This document shows, piece after piece, positions 39,601 through 46,505 of a stretch of DNA of 64,000 nt. How positions within the stretch are numbered: position 1 is the first letter of the stretch; the number at the start of each line of letters is the position of its first letter. Location of the stretch: contig NZ_JBHRXZ010000022.1 of the NCBI RefSeq assembly GCF_042648805.1, positions 372,001-436,000 of the forward strand. Reading direction: 5' to 3'. Origin of the DNA: Azomonas tarimensis. GTDB taxonomy: Bacteria; Pseudomonadota; Gammaproteobacteria; Pseudomonadales; Pseudomonadaceae. The translations under genes and the position numbers were made by a program. The notes under the pieces were generated by a model that saw only the letters and a list, made by a program, of their open reading frames with translations, made no database searches and was not told where the DNA came from.

Positions 39601-40082
39601 TTCTCGATCTGGTGGCGACCATCCGTGCCCAGCAGGCGCGGCAGGTACTCACCGACCGCCATTGGCTGGATGGCGACGACGCCGATGACGAGGCCGAAGG
39701 CGAGCGGCCGACCCTGGTGATGGTGGTCGACGACTCGGTCACGGTGCGCAAGGTGACCGGTCGCCTGCTGGAGCGCCAGGGAATGAACGTGCTGACCGCC
39801 AAGGACGGCGCCGATGCGATCAGCCAGCTCCAGGAGCATCGTCCCGATATCATGCTGCTCGACATCGAGATGCCGCGCATGGACGGCTTCGAGGTGGCGA
39901 CCCTGGTAAGGCACGACGAGCGCCTGAAGGACCTGCCGATCATCATGATCACCTCCCGCACCGGCGAAAAGCACCGCGAGCGGGCGATGGGTCTGGGTGT
40001 CAACGAATACCTCGGCAAGCCCTACCAGGAAAGCGTGCTGCTCGAGGCCATCCACCGGCTGGTCGCTGAAAAACATGACTGA
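33651..40082 (+). CDS. chpA: ChpA (PilL), giant CheA-type hybrid kinase of the Pil-Chp system
   Basis: 2,143 residues from ATG 33651 (MGDRHDYVALEWVKG; GGAG upstream). The N-terminal ~600 residues are degenerate phosphotransfer-like helices. Four canonical HPt histidines follow in HTLKG motifs, at about residues 702, 883, 1183 and 1349. Then come a dimerisation/CheA region (about 1530), HATPase (RNAVDHGIESREQ near 1723; DDGGGIDL; GRGVGLDVV), CheW-like domain (about 1860-1990) and a C-terminal receiver with acceptor Asp near 2071 (LLDIEMPRMDG). It phosphorylates PilG and PilH. Linkers are rich in Ala/Glu/Gln and partly encoded by 6-bp tandem repeats. It looks shorter than the P. aeruginosa protein of about 2,470 residues (recalled). 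Confidence 0.96.
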   Translation: MGDRHDYVALEWVKGEIAETLTQARQALEAYVDNPQDVTRMRFCLTYAHQVHGTLQMVEFYGAALLAEEIERLARALLDERVANRSEALELLMQAILQLPLYLDHIQAARRDLPLIVMPLLNDLRAVRGERLLSETSLFTPDLGDLPLPLAADALLRLEAGELPTLLRKMRQMLQVALVAVIRNQEVAVNLGYMSKVFNRLENLSQNAPLGLLWAASAGLVEGMIDGCVTLSSSVRNLLREVDRELKLLSELGVEGFNRRPPDGLVRNLLFYVAKAPAATPRLGALKERYRLDDALFDSSAVNEQRAQLAGPDRETLRSVVGVLCEELVRVKDSLDLFVRGDRQSLSELAALQQPLKQISDTLAILSFGQPRKIILDQYALVQALASGQREVGDAILMDIAGALLYVEATLAGMAGGPGSEEGGAENRLPTTDVGQIHQLVVKEARSALSDAKDAIIEFIASQWNHEHLEKVPGLLGQARGGLGMIPLERAAALLDASQRYILEEILARRAIPSWQNLDTLADAITSVEYYLERLNDDRSSQGDHILDVAEESLAALGYGLAAFGPAMMATGSLSEAPLAASATIEAEGAMAPVEVPSPELAELAIAAASPHHTEAEAEAEAELVLAAVLAVSEPAINPPAISTPPAILPPPGGEEPVDEELLEVFIEEAGEVLETINEYLPAWFAEPGDGEALTEVRRAFHTLKGSGRMVRALIIGELSWSVENLLNRVLDKSVQPNEPLRVLLQRVVDLLSSLVDEFAARQQCQRADVDALAEAAHALARGETIALAGETPSSPSDVPGAELPVEFEPDRAVALELQQADGQDSETRQPHGRPVVEALDPQLVEIFRNEAEAHLDAVDAFLAQCDQQLPQPVSDGLQRALHTLKGSAHMAGILPIAEIVTPLEKLAKEYKNNLIRFDLIDVELLRDAASLLRQALERLDVQPLLPKTLAEELKARIQALHLSRLGELSAEPRSTGDQQREVGRVSRFLMAAMNSSLDVEDVLQRWRQRPAEAAELTDLVGELASLERGAQVAELPQIESLCHALQQHYAAVGERGVRPGAQFLDLAEAGHEALAGMMDEVAAGLQASVQEELLRRLEDFHAQTPAPAEELLELLVLPAESPAGAGAGAGAEAEAADLDQEMVEIFLEEAVDLLESAGQSLEYWLGEPEEKSPLASLQRDLHTLKGGARMAGIVSVGDLAHELEFLYEGLLDGRYAGSADLNLLLQQAHDRLAAQIESLQAGRMPGQDRSLVTAIEAYRRGTVAVPAAQAVPVPDFFRVDEAEPAEPAAAVQDAVSGPQQKDEGDQELVEVFLEEAFDILDSAGQALQRWIEAPEVLGELHSLQRDLHTLKGGARMAEITAIGDLAHELEFVYEGLYNRQHPPGSALCGLLQASHDRLIDMLDCLRLRQAVPDGHAELLAIRAFRSGGESALATTVEREPTAPVQLEQAQEPVSRRSAAVEPDSTDAGTAQAQAQAPEATAGAEADAAAGLQPLMAPAQEVQAQVAKVLPFVRLAQQAAEQAAASRAPQEMVRVPADLLEGLVNLAGETSIFRGRVEQQVSDFSFTLSEMDATIERVRDQLRRLDTETQAQILSRYHAEGERAGYEDFDPLEMDRHSQLQQLSRALFESASDLLDLKETLAARSRDAETLLLQQARVNTELQEGLMRTRMVPFDRVVPRLRRLVRQVSAELGKQVEFVAGNAEGEMDRSVLERIIAPLEHMLRNAVDHGIESREQRRGAGKPEQGSIRLDLQREGADILLSLSDDGGGIDLEAVRRKARERCLLPADRALADEEVLQFILAAGFSTAKKVTQISGRGVGLDVVNSEVKQLGGSMSIESRLGQGTRFLIRLPFTVSVNRALMVNAGEDLYAIPLSTIEGIVRISPQRLQTLYQPGAPRFEYADRAYELRYLGDLLGTGQQPKLVGQTLPLPVVLLRSGEYSIAVQVDSLAGSREIVVKGLGPQFAAVPGISGATILGDGRVVVILDLVATIRAQQARQVLTDRHWLDGDDADDEAEGERPTLVMVVDDSVTVRKVTGRLLERQGMNVLTAKDGADAISQLQEHRPDIMLLDIEMPRMDGFEVATLVRHDERLKDLPIIMITSRTGEKHRERAMGLGVNEYLGKPYQESVLLEAIHRLVAEKHD
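35493..35516 (+). repeat. Four tandem GAAGCC hexamers in chpA
   Basis: Perfect (GAAGCC)x4 encoding Glu-Ala repeats in the linker before the first canonical HPt domain. Copy-number change would alter linker length by two residues without frameshift. Confidence 0.85.
37020..37043 (+). repeat. Four tandem GCAGGT hexamers in chpA
   Basis: Perfect (GCAGGT)x4, continuing into GCAG, encoding Ala-Gly repeats in the linker between the second and third canonical HPt domains. Two GAAGCC-like units follow directly. Confidence 0.85.
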
Positions 40083-41127
40083 ACATACCTCTGTTGCCCG
40101 CATTGCGGTTATTGCCGACACCTCTCTGCAGCGCCATGTGCTGCAGCAAGCGCTCGGCGCGAACGGTTACACCGTGGTCTTCAACAGCGATCCATCCCGG
40201 TTGGAGGAAGGCGACCTGGCCGATTGCGCCACCGACCTCTGGCTGGTGGAGCTGGCCCACACCGAAGAGTTGCCGGTCGTCGATGCCCTGCTGGAACACA
40301 CCGGGGTTCCGGTGCTTTTCGGCGAAGGACATGCGCCCGAGCGGCATTCGGAGCATTACCCGCGCTGGGAGCGGCGGCTGATCGGCAAGGTCAAGCGCCT
40401 GGTCGGGGATCCCGCCCAGGCGGTGGGGCCGAGCCTTGATGTACTGCTCGGCGACCAGTCGGCGCCGACCCGCCTGGCGTTGCCGCTCGCCCTGGCAGAG
40501 GCGCCCCGGGCGCAGGGCGAGCCGGCGCCGCGGGTCTGGCTGCTGGCGGCCTCGATGGGCGGTCCCGAGGCGGTGAAGGCCTTTCTCGATGCGCTACCGG
40601 CCGGCCTGCCGGTGGGTTTCGTCTATGCCCAGCATATCGACGCAGCTTTCGAGGAGCGCCTGCCGCAGGCGGTTGGACGGCACAGCCAGTGGCAGGTCGG
40701 CCTAGCCCGGCCCGGCGAGGCGGTGCGCTGTGGTGAAGTCGTGGTAGCACCCATCACCCAGGAGCTGGATTTTGCCGAGCGGGACCTGATGGTGCTGACC
40801 GGCCGGCCCTGGCCAGAACCCTACAGCCCTTCGGTGGACCAGCTGATGCTCAACCTTGCCCAGCGCTTCGGCGCCCGCTGCGGTGTCATCGCCTTCAGCG
40901 GCATGGGCAGCGATGGCAGCGCCGCAGCCGCCTATGTCCGGCGCCAGGGCGGGATCATTTGGACCCAGAGGGCCGACAGCTGCGTCTGCTCGAGCATGTC
41001 CGACAGCCTGCGCGAAGGCGGCTACAGCAGTCTGAGCGCGGCGCCGCGTGAACTCGCCCAGGCGCTGGTCGACCTGTTCGCCGAACAGGCGGAAACCGGC
41101 GTTTCCCTGCTGGAGAACGAACCATGA
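40075..41127 (+). CDS. chpB: ChpB, CheB-type receptor methylesterase
   Basis: 350 residues from ATG 40075, overlapping the chpA end by 8 bases. The C-terminal CheB methylesterase domain shows the catalytic Ser (LLAASMGGPEAVKAFL), His (YAQHID) and Asp (FSGMGSDGSAAAAY). The N-terminal half resembles a receiver, but the phospho-acceptor region reads LWLVELAHTEELPV with Glu in place of Asp, so phosphorylation control is doubtful. It should demethylate PilJ opposite PilK. Confidence 0.94.
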   Translation: MTEHTSVARIAVIADTSLQRHVLQQALGANGYTVVFNSDPSRLEEGDLADCATDLWLVELAHTEELPVVDALLEHTGVPVLFGEGHAPERHSEHYPRWERRLIGKVKRLVGDPAQAVGPSLDVLLGDQSAPTRLALPLALAEAPRAQGEPAPRVWLLAASMGGPEAVKAFLDALPAGLPVGFVYAQHIDAAFEERLPQAVGRHSQWQVGLARPGEAVRCGEVVVAPITQELDFAERDLMVLTGRPWPEPYSPSVDQLMLNLAQRFGARCGVIAFSGMGSDGSAAAAYVRRQGGIIWTQRADSCVCSSMSDSLREGGYSSLSAAPRELAQALVDLFAEQAETGVSLLENEP

Positions 41128-41594
41128 GCCAGAGCCGCGTACGACGCGAAGCCGCGGACAGCCTCACCGGATTGCTTCTGCCGTTGGCCGACCGCAACCT
41201 GCTTTTGCCCAACGTGGTGGTCGCGGAGCTGATCCCTTACCGCGCGCCCACGCCCTTCGAGGGCATGCCAGGCTGGGTGCTTGGCCAGGTGGCCTGGCGT
41301 GAGCTGCGCCTGCCCCTGCTGTCGTTCGAGGCAGTCTGTGGCGGGCGGCCTGTGCTTGGCGCTGCACCGCGCATCGCGGTGCTCAATGCCCTCGGCGGGC
41401 GTGCGCAGGTCAAGTTCATCGCCTTGCTGGTGCAGGGTATTCCGCGTTCGGTCCGCCTGGATACCGACCTGGCGCGTTCGACTGGTGCGTTGCATCCGCT
41501 GGAGCTCGACGCAGTGCAGGTGGGCGAGATCGAGGCGCGGATTCCAGATCTGGTCGGCCTCGAGGAGAAGCTGGCACAAGCGGGTCTGCTATAG
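41124..41594 (+). CDS. chpC: ChpC, CheW-like adaptor
   Basis: 156 residues, CheW fold: LPLADRNLLLPNVVVAELIPY, GWVLGQVAWRELRLPLLSFEAV, RIAVLNALGG. The start overlaps the chpB stop (ATGA). It is the last gene of the cluster here; the P. aeruginosa chpD and chpE neighbours are not present before rsmE. Confidence 0.93.
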   Translation: MSQSRVRREAADSLTGLLLPLADRNLLLPNVVVAELIPYRAPTPFEGMPGWVLGQVAWRELRLPLLSFEAVCGGRPVLGAAPRIAVLNALGGRAQVKFIALLVQGIPRSVRLDTDLARSTGALHPLELDAVQVGEIEARIPDLVGLEEKLAQAGLL

Positions 41595-41637
41595 AGGCGG
41601 ACGCACCTGGGGCCGACCACGGACTCAGTCCGGACGG

Positions 41638-42357
41638 TCAGAAATCTCCCCAGAGCTGCTGCGCCACACTCAGCGCAACCACGGGCGCAGTTTCGGTACG
41701 CAATACACGCGGGCCAAGCCGTGCAGGACTGAAGCCTGCTGCCACCGCCTGCTGCACTTCGGCTTCGGAAAGCCCTCCTTCGGGGCCTATGAGAAAAGCC
41801 AGCCGGGTGGGCCTGGGCTGCCCGCTCAGGGGCTCGGCAACCGGGTGCAGCACGAGCTTGAGATCGGCCTCCACCTGCCGCTGCCATTCGCCCAGGACCT
41901 GCGGAGGGTGAATCTCCGGCAGCACCGAGCGTCCGCATTGTTCGCAGGCGCTGATGGCCACCTGGCGCCAGTGGGCGAGCCGCTTTTCGCCTCGCTCATC
42001 CTTCAGGCGCACCTCGCAGCGCTCGCTGAACAACGGTGTGATCTGTGTGACCCCCAGCTCAGTGGCCTTCTGGATCGCCCAGTCCATGCGCTCGCCGCGG
42101 GACAGACCCTGGCCCAGATGGATCTTCAGCGGTGACTCGGGCAAGCCGGCGAACGCTTCGACCAGGACCGCCCTGACCTGCTTCTTGCCCACCTCGACCA
42201 CCTCCCCGCGAAATTCCCGGCCGCTGCCGTCAAAGCATTGCAGGGGGGCACCGGCGTTCAGACGCAGAACCCGGGCAAGGTAATGCGCTTGCGGCTCCGG
42301 CAGGCTGAGCTCGCCGAGGGCTAGGGGGGCATCGATGAACAGACGGGACAGGCGCAT
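41638..42357 (-). CDS. rsmE: RsmE, 16S rRNA m3U1498 methyltransferase
   Basis: 239 residues, SPOUT methyltransferase. MRLSRLFIDAPLALGE, HYLARVLRL, QGLSRGERMDWAIQKATELGV, and the C-terminal knot LIGPEGGLSEAEV ... LGPRVLRTETAPVVAL are diagnostic. It methylates U1498 of 16S rRNA. It converges with chpC; bioA lies 83 bases upstream on the same strand, as in P. aeruginosa. Confidence 0.96.
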   Translation of the reverse strand: MRLSRLFIDAPLALGELSLPEPQAHYLARVLRLNAGAPLQCFDGSGREFRGEVVEVGKKQVRAVLVEAFAGLPESPLKIHLGQGLSRGERMDWAIQKATELGVTQITPLFSERCEVRLKDERGEKRLAHWRQVAISACEQCGRSVLPEIHPPQVLGEWQRQVEADLKLVLHPVAEPLSGQPRPTRLAFLIGPEGGLSEAEVQQAVAAGFSPARLGPRVLRTETAPVVALSVAQQLWGDF

Positions 42358-42440
42358 GGCTGGAGCTACCGGTGGTGAAAGGCCCGGGGATGGTGCCGAG
42401 GGCAGCAGCCTCTGTCCAGCCAGGGCCTGCTCTGGCGAGC

Positions 42441-43847
42441 TCAGCCCGGGTCGCGAAAATGCAAGGGCGCGCTGGCTGGCACACTGACGCTCAGGGTCTG
42501 CCGGGTCGCCAGGTCGATGCCTTCGGTGGCCACCTCGGCGAGAAAACTGATTTCCTCGGGGGTGATGACATAGGGAGGCAGCAGATAGACCACGCTACCC
42601 AGCGGGCGCAACAGGGCCCCGCGATCGAGTGCGTGGCGGTAGACGCTCAGCCCGCGTCGCTCCTGCCAGGGGTAGGCGACCTTGCCCTGTTTGTCCTGCA
42701 CCATCTCGATGGCCAGCGCCATGCCGGTCTGCCGAACCTCGGCCACATGTGGATGCTCGGCCAGGTGCGCGCAGGCGCGGCCCATGTGTACCGCCAGTTG
42801 CCGGTTGGACTCGATGACATCGTCGGTTTCGAAGATGTCGAGGGTCGCCAGCGCCGCGGCGCAGGCCAGCGGGTTGCCGGTGTAGGTGTGTGAGTGGAGA
42901 AAGGCGCGCAGCGAGGTGTAGTCGTCGTAGAACGCCTGGTAGACACGATCGGTGGTGAGCACCGCGGCCATGGGCAGGTAGCCGCCGGTCAGCGCCTTGG
43001 ACAGTACCAGGAAGTCCGGCGTGATCCCGGCCTGCTCGCAGGCGAACAGGGTGCCGGTGCGGCCGAAACCGACGGCGATCTCGTCAAGGATCAGATGAAC
43101 CGAGTAGCGATCGCAGGCTTCGCGCAACAGCGTCAGGTACACCGGATCGTACATGCGCATGCCGCCGGCGCCCTGGATCAAGGGCTCCACGATCACCGCG
43201 GAAATTTCTCCATGATGCGCCGCAAGGCACTGCTCCATGTAGCTGAACATCTGCCGCGAATGCTCGGCCCAGCTCACCCCTTCGGCGCGGTAGTAGCAGT
43301 CGGGACTCGGAACCTTGAAGGTATCCATCAGCAGCGGCTTGTAGGTTTCGGTGAAGAGCGCGACGTCGCCGACGGCCATGGCTGCCATGGTCTCGCCGTG
43401 GTAGCTGTTGCTCAGGGTGACGAAGCGCTTCTTTTCCGGCCTGCCGCAGTTGCGCCAGTAGTGAAAACTCATCTTCAATGACACTTCTATGCCGGCCGAG
43501 CCGTTGTCGGCATAGAACACTCGCTCCAGTCCGGGCGGGGTGAGCTGCACCAGGCGTTCGGACAGTTCGATCACCGGGGCATGGCTGAAGCCGGCCAGCA
43601 TCACGTGCTCGAGGCTGTCGAGCTGCTCGCGCACGCGGGCATTGATCCGCGGGTTGGCATGGCCGAACACGTTGACCCACCAGGAGCTGACCGCATCGAG
43701 GTAGCGCTTGCCATCGAAATCCTCCAGCCAGACACCTTCGGCGCGACGGATCGGGACCAGCGGCAGCTGCTCGTGGTCCTTCATCTGGGTACAGGGATGC
43801 CAGAGAACATCCAGATCGCGTTGCATCCAGGCTTGGTTTTGGCTCAT
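42441..43847 (-). CDS. bioA: BioA, adenosylmethionine-8-amino-7-oxononanoate aminotransferase
   Basis: 468 residues, class III PLP aminotransferase. WHPCTQMKDHEQLPLVPI near the start, DAVSSWWVNVFGHANP, FYADNGSAGIEVSLKM, NSYHGETMAAMAVGD, LILDEIAVGFGRTGTLF and PLP lysine in LVLSKALTGGYLP are typical of BioA. It makes 7,8-diaminopelargonate in biotin synthesis with SAM as amino donor. The start at 43847 follows AAGGAG with good spacing. Confidence 0.95.
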   Translation of the reverse strand: MSQNQAWMQRDLDVLWHPCTQMKDHEQLPLVPIRRAEGVWLEDFDGKRYLDAVSSWWVNVFGHANPRINARVREQLDSLEHVMLAGFSHAPVIELSERLVQLTPPGLERVFYADNGSAGIEVSLKMSFHYWRNCGRPEKKRFVTLSNSYHGETMAAMAVGDVALFTETYKPLLMDTFKVPSPDCYYRAEGVSWAEHSRQMFSYMEQCLAAHHGEISAVIVEPLIQGAGGMRMYDPVYLTLLREACDRYSVHLILDEIAVGFGRTGTLFACEQAGITPDFLVLSKALTGGYLPMAAVLTTDRVYQAFYDDYTSLRAFLHSHTYTGNPLACAAALATLDIFETDDVIESNRQLAVHMGRACAHLAEHPHVAEVRQTGMALAIEMVQDKQGKVAYPWQERRGLSVYRHALDRGALLRPLGSVVYLLPPYVITPEEISFLAEVATEGIDLATRQTLSVSVPASAPLHFRDPG

Positions 43848-44001
43848 GGCGCAGCTCCTTTTCAACAGCGGGACAGACTAGCAGACGGACACACCGCTGA
43901 CCCGAATCCGATCGGCTGGGTCGATCTATTCGAGCGTGATTTTCCATTCTTCTCGATAAGCCGGCCCGCTACGCTGGGTCCACCAATCAGGAACAGTACT
44001 A

Positions 44002-44556
44002 ATGCAGTGGTGCAATTCAGAAGGTAGATATGGCCTGACCAGCATCATCCTTCACTGGTCGATCGCAGTTGCGTTCCTGGGGCTCTTCGCGCTCGGATAC
44101 TGGATGGTCGGCCTGAACTACTACAGCGATTGGTACCAGACGGCGCCGCACTGGCACAAAAGCGTCGGCATGCTGCTGTTCGCGCTCATGCTGCTGCGAC
44201 TGCTGTGGCGCCTGCTCAGTACGGGTCCGGCCCCGCTGCCTGCACCGCCCGGCATCAGGTTGCTGACCCGCGCGGTGCACGGCGGGCTCTACCTGGGACT
44301 GTTTGCCCTGATGATTTCCGGCTACCTGATCTCCACGGCCAACGGGCGCCCGGTCAGCGTGTTCGGCTGGTTCGAAGTGCCTGCCCTGGTATCGGGGCTG
44401 CCTGGCCAGGCCGATCTCGCCGGCAGCATTCACGAAATCCTGGCCTGGGCGCTGTTGCTGCTGGTGGGATTGCATGCGCTGGCGGCGCTGAAACATCACT
44501 TCATCGATCGCGACCCGACACTGGTCCGCATGCTCGGGCGCGACACCCTTCGTTAA
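44002..44556 (+). CDS. Cytochrome b561-type membrane protein
   Basis: 184 residues, four transmembrane helices with paired histidines for two b hemes: SIILHWSIAVAFL, HWHKSVGMLLFAL, AVHGGLYLGLFAL and LLLVGLHALAALKHHFIDRD. Inner-membrane di-heme electron carrier, possibly a superoxide or quinone oxidoreductase as for E. coli CybB-like proteins. It is followed after 17 bases by yceI, the common b561-YceI pairing. Confidence 0.92.
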   Translation: MQWCNSEGRYGLTSIILHWSIAVAFLGLFALGYWMVGLNYYSDWYQTAPHWHKSVGMLLFALMLLRLLWRLLSTGPAPLPAPPGIRLLTRAVHGGLYLGLFALMISGYLISTANGRPVSVFGWFEVPALVSGLPGQADLAGSIHEILAWALLLLVGLHALAALKHHFIDRDPTLVRMLGRDTLR

Positions 44557-44573
44557 CTACAGAAGAGAAAATC

Positions 44574-45149
44574 ATGTTCAAGAAATCAATCGCCGCGCTT
44601 GCGCTGGGTTCTGCACTTTTTGCCGGTCAGGCAATGGCTGCCGATTACATCATCGACAAGGAAGGTCAGCATGCTTTCGTCAATTTCAAGATCAGCCACC
44701 TGGGCTACAGCTGGCTGTACGGCACCTTCCGCGACTTCGACGGCGCCTTCAGCTTCGATGCCGAGCAACCCGAGGCGAGCAGCGTGCAGGTCACGCTGAA
44801 TACCGCGAGCATCGACAGCAACCACGCCGAGCGTGATCGTCACCTGCGCAGCGCGGATTTCCTCAACGCCAGCCAGCACCCCACCGCCACCTTCAAGTCC
44901 ACTGGCGTCGAGCCGACCGGGGAAGGCACCGCCGACATCACCGGCGATCTGACCCTTAACGGCGTTACCCGCCCGGTGACCATCGCGGCCCGCTTCATTG
45001 GTGAAGGGCAGGATCCCTGGGGTGGCTACCGTGCCGGATTCGAAGGACACACCACGCTCGTACTGAAGGATTTCGACATCAAGGGTGATCTTGGTCCGGC
45101 TGCGCAGAGCGTCGAACTGATCATTTCGGTCGAGGGTATTCGTCAGTAG
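44574..45149 (+). CDS. yceI: YceI family periplasmic isoprenoid-binding protein
   Basis: 191 residues. Signal peptide (MFKKSIAALALGSALFAGQA, cleavage after AMA), then the lipocalin-like YceI barrel: HAFVNFKISHLGYSWLYGTF, IDSNHAERDRHLRSADFLNA and DITGDLTLNGVTRPVTI. The family binds polyisoprenoids in the periplasm. AGAAGAG precedes the ATG at 44574. Corresponds in position to the YceI gene next to mexR-mexAB-oprM in P. aeruginosa. A strong terminator follows. Confidence 0.94.
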   Translation: MFKKSIAALALGSALFAGQAMAADYIIDKEGQHAFVNFKISHLGYSWLYGTFRDFDGAFSFDAEQPEASSVQVTLNTASIDSNHAERDRHLRSADFLNASQHPTATFKSTGVEPTGEGTADITGDLTLNGVTRPVTIAARFIGEGQDPWGGYRAGFEGHTTLVLKDFDIKGDLGPAAQSVELIISVEGIRQ

Positions 45150-45168
45150 CTGCTCGCGCGTTTCGCCT

Positions 45169-45195
45169 GACGCCGGTCCCTGACCGGCGTCTTTC
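45169..45195 (+). terminator. Rho-independent terminator after yceI
   Basis: Perfect 9-bp stem GACGCCGGT/ACCGGCGTC (45169-45177 and 45183-45191) with a 5-base loop followed by TTTCGTTT. It insulates the b561-yceI unit from the efflux-pump promoter. Confidence 0.85.
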
Positions 45196-45248
45196 GTTTG
45201 AGCGCACACGCAAAGTGCAAACAATGCGCATTCAGCCTGAAAAGATCG

Positions 45249-45278
45249 TTTACAAACAGGCTTGGATGTAAGTATATT
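45249..45278 (+). promoter_or_regulatory. Sigma-70 promoter with embedded TtgR-like operator for the RND pump
   Basis: TTTACA (45249-45254) and TATATT (45273-45278), 18 bases apart, form a good promoter. The interrupted inverted repeat TTACAAAC ... GGATGTAAGTA (45250-45274) between and over these boxes closely resembles the operator I recall for TtgR at the P. putida ttgABC promoter. TtgR is a TetR-family drug-binding repressor. No ttgR or mexR gene is adjacent in this window. Confidence 0.75.
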
Positions 45279-45341
45279 CGCGCTTCCGTTCGTATCTGGC
45301 GAGGCTTTCCCACGGCTTCGCGCGCCTGTCATGAGGTTTCC

Positions 45342-46493
45342 ATGCATTCTGTCAAGTCAGCATCCGCTGCCCTGTTTCTATTGGCCGTGGCTGCCATGCT
45401 CGGTGGCTGTCAGGAGCAGGAAGCCCCGCAACCCGCCCAGCAGCAACAGGCTCCGCAGGTGGGCGTCGTCACCCTGCAGGCCGAGCAACTGGAACTGACC
45501 ACCGAGCTGCCTGGCCGTACCCGCCCGTACCGGATTGCCGAGGTCCGTCCGCAGGTCGACGGGATCATCCAGAAGCGGCTGTTCACCGAGGGCGCCGAGG
45601 TGGCCGCCGGCGAGCAGCTGTACCAGATCGATCAGGCCATCTACGAGTCCGCGCTGAAGACCGCCGAGGCGACCCTGGCCTCGAGCAGGTCGCTGGCCGA
45701 GCGCTACGAGTTGCTGGTGCGTGAGCAGGCCGTCAGCCGCCAGGCCTACGACGAGGCGACCGCCGCCCGGCTGCAGGCCGAGGCAAGCCTGGAGCGAGCA
45801 CGCATCGATCTGCGCTACACCCAGGTGCGGGCGCCGATCGACGGCACTATTGGCCGCTCGGAAGTGAGCGAGGGTGCGCTGGTCAGCAATGGCCAGGCGG
45901 GCCCGCTGGCCACCATCCGCCAGCTCGACCCCATCTATGTGGACGTCACCCAGCCCGCCCGCGAGCTGATGCGCATGCGTCGTGACCTGGCCGAGGGGCG
46001 TCTGCAGAAGGCCGGTGAGAATGCCGCCGCGGTTACCCTGCTGTTCGACGACGGCAGTCGCTACAGCCAGCAGGGGCGACTCGAGTTCTCCGAGGTATCG
46101 GTGGACGAGGGCACCGGCTCGGTGACCTTGCGCGCCGTGTTCCCCAATCCGGATCGCCAGTTGCTGCCAGGCATGTTCGTGCGGGCCCAACTGATCGAAG
46201 GCATCCGCGACGGGGCGATTCTGGCGCCGCAGCAGGGCATCACCCGGACGCCCACGGGCGATGCGACCGCCTTGGTGGTGAACGCCAGCGAGCAGGTCGA
46301 GCTTCGCCAAGTCAGGACCGAGCGCGCCCTGGGCAACCGCTGGCTGATCAGCGAAGGCCTTGCCGCCGGTGATCGGCTGATCACCGAGGGGTTGCAGTTC
46401 ATCCAGCCAGGCGTTGAGGTCAGGGCTGTCCCGGCCCGCAATGTCGGCCCCAGCGCCGGGGGCGTCGAGCCCCTGGGGCAAGACCAAGACTAA
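45342..46493 (+). CDS. mexA: RND efflux periplasmic adaptor (MexA/TtgA type)
   Basis: 383 residues, lipoprotein: signal ends in LGGC with Cys23 as the lipid anchor. Then PGRTRPYRIAEVRPQVDGII (lipoyl half), a helical hairpin (about 95-165), VRAPIDGTIGRSEVSEGALV (second lipoyl half), beta-barrel and membrane-proximal domains. It couples the inner-membrane pump to the outer-membrane channel. The start at 45342 has GAGG six bases upstream. First gene of a three-gene operon. Confidence 0.95.
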   Translation: MHSVKSASAALFLLAVAAMLGGCQEQEAPQPAQQQQAPQVGVVTLQAEQLELTTELPGRTRPYRIAEVRPQVDGIIQKRLFTEGAEVAAGEQLYQIDQAIYESALKTAEATLASSRSLAERYELLVREQAVSRQAYDEATAARLQAEASLERARIDLRYTQVRAPIDGTIGRSEVSEGALVSNGQAGPLATIRQLDPIYVDVTQPARELMRMRRDLAEGRLQKAGENAAAVTLLFDDGSRYSQQGRLEFSEVSVDEGTGSVTLRAVFPNPDRQLLPGMFVRAQLIEGIRDGAILAPQQGITRTPTGDATALVVNASEQVELRQVRTERALGNRWLISEGLAAGDRLITEGLQFIQPGVEVRAVPARNVGPSAGGVEPLGQDQD

Positions 46494-46505
46494 GAGGCCT
46501 CGTCA

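Noticed and set aside
41595..41637. Hairpin GGACT/AGTCC as chpC-rsmE terminator
   Set aside because: The loop would be a single base, which cannot form; no other convincing terminator is seen there.
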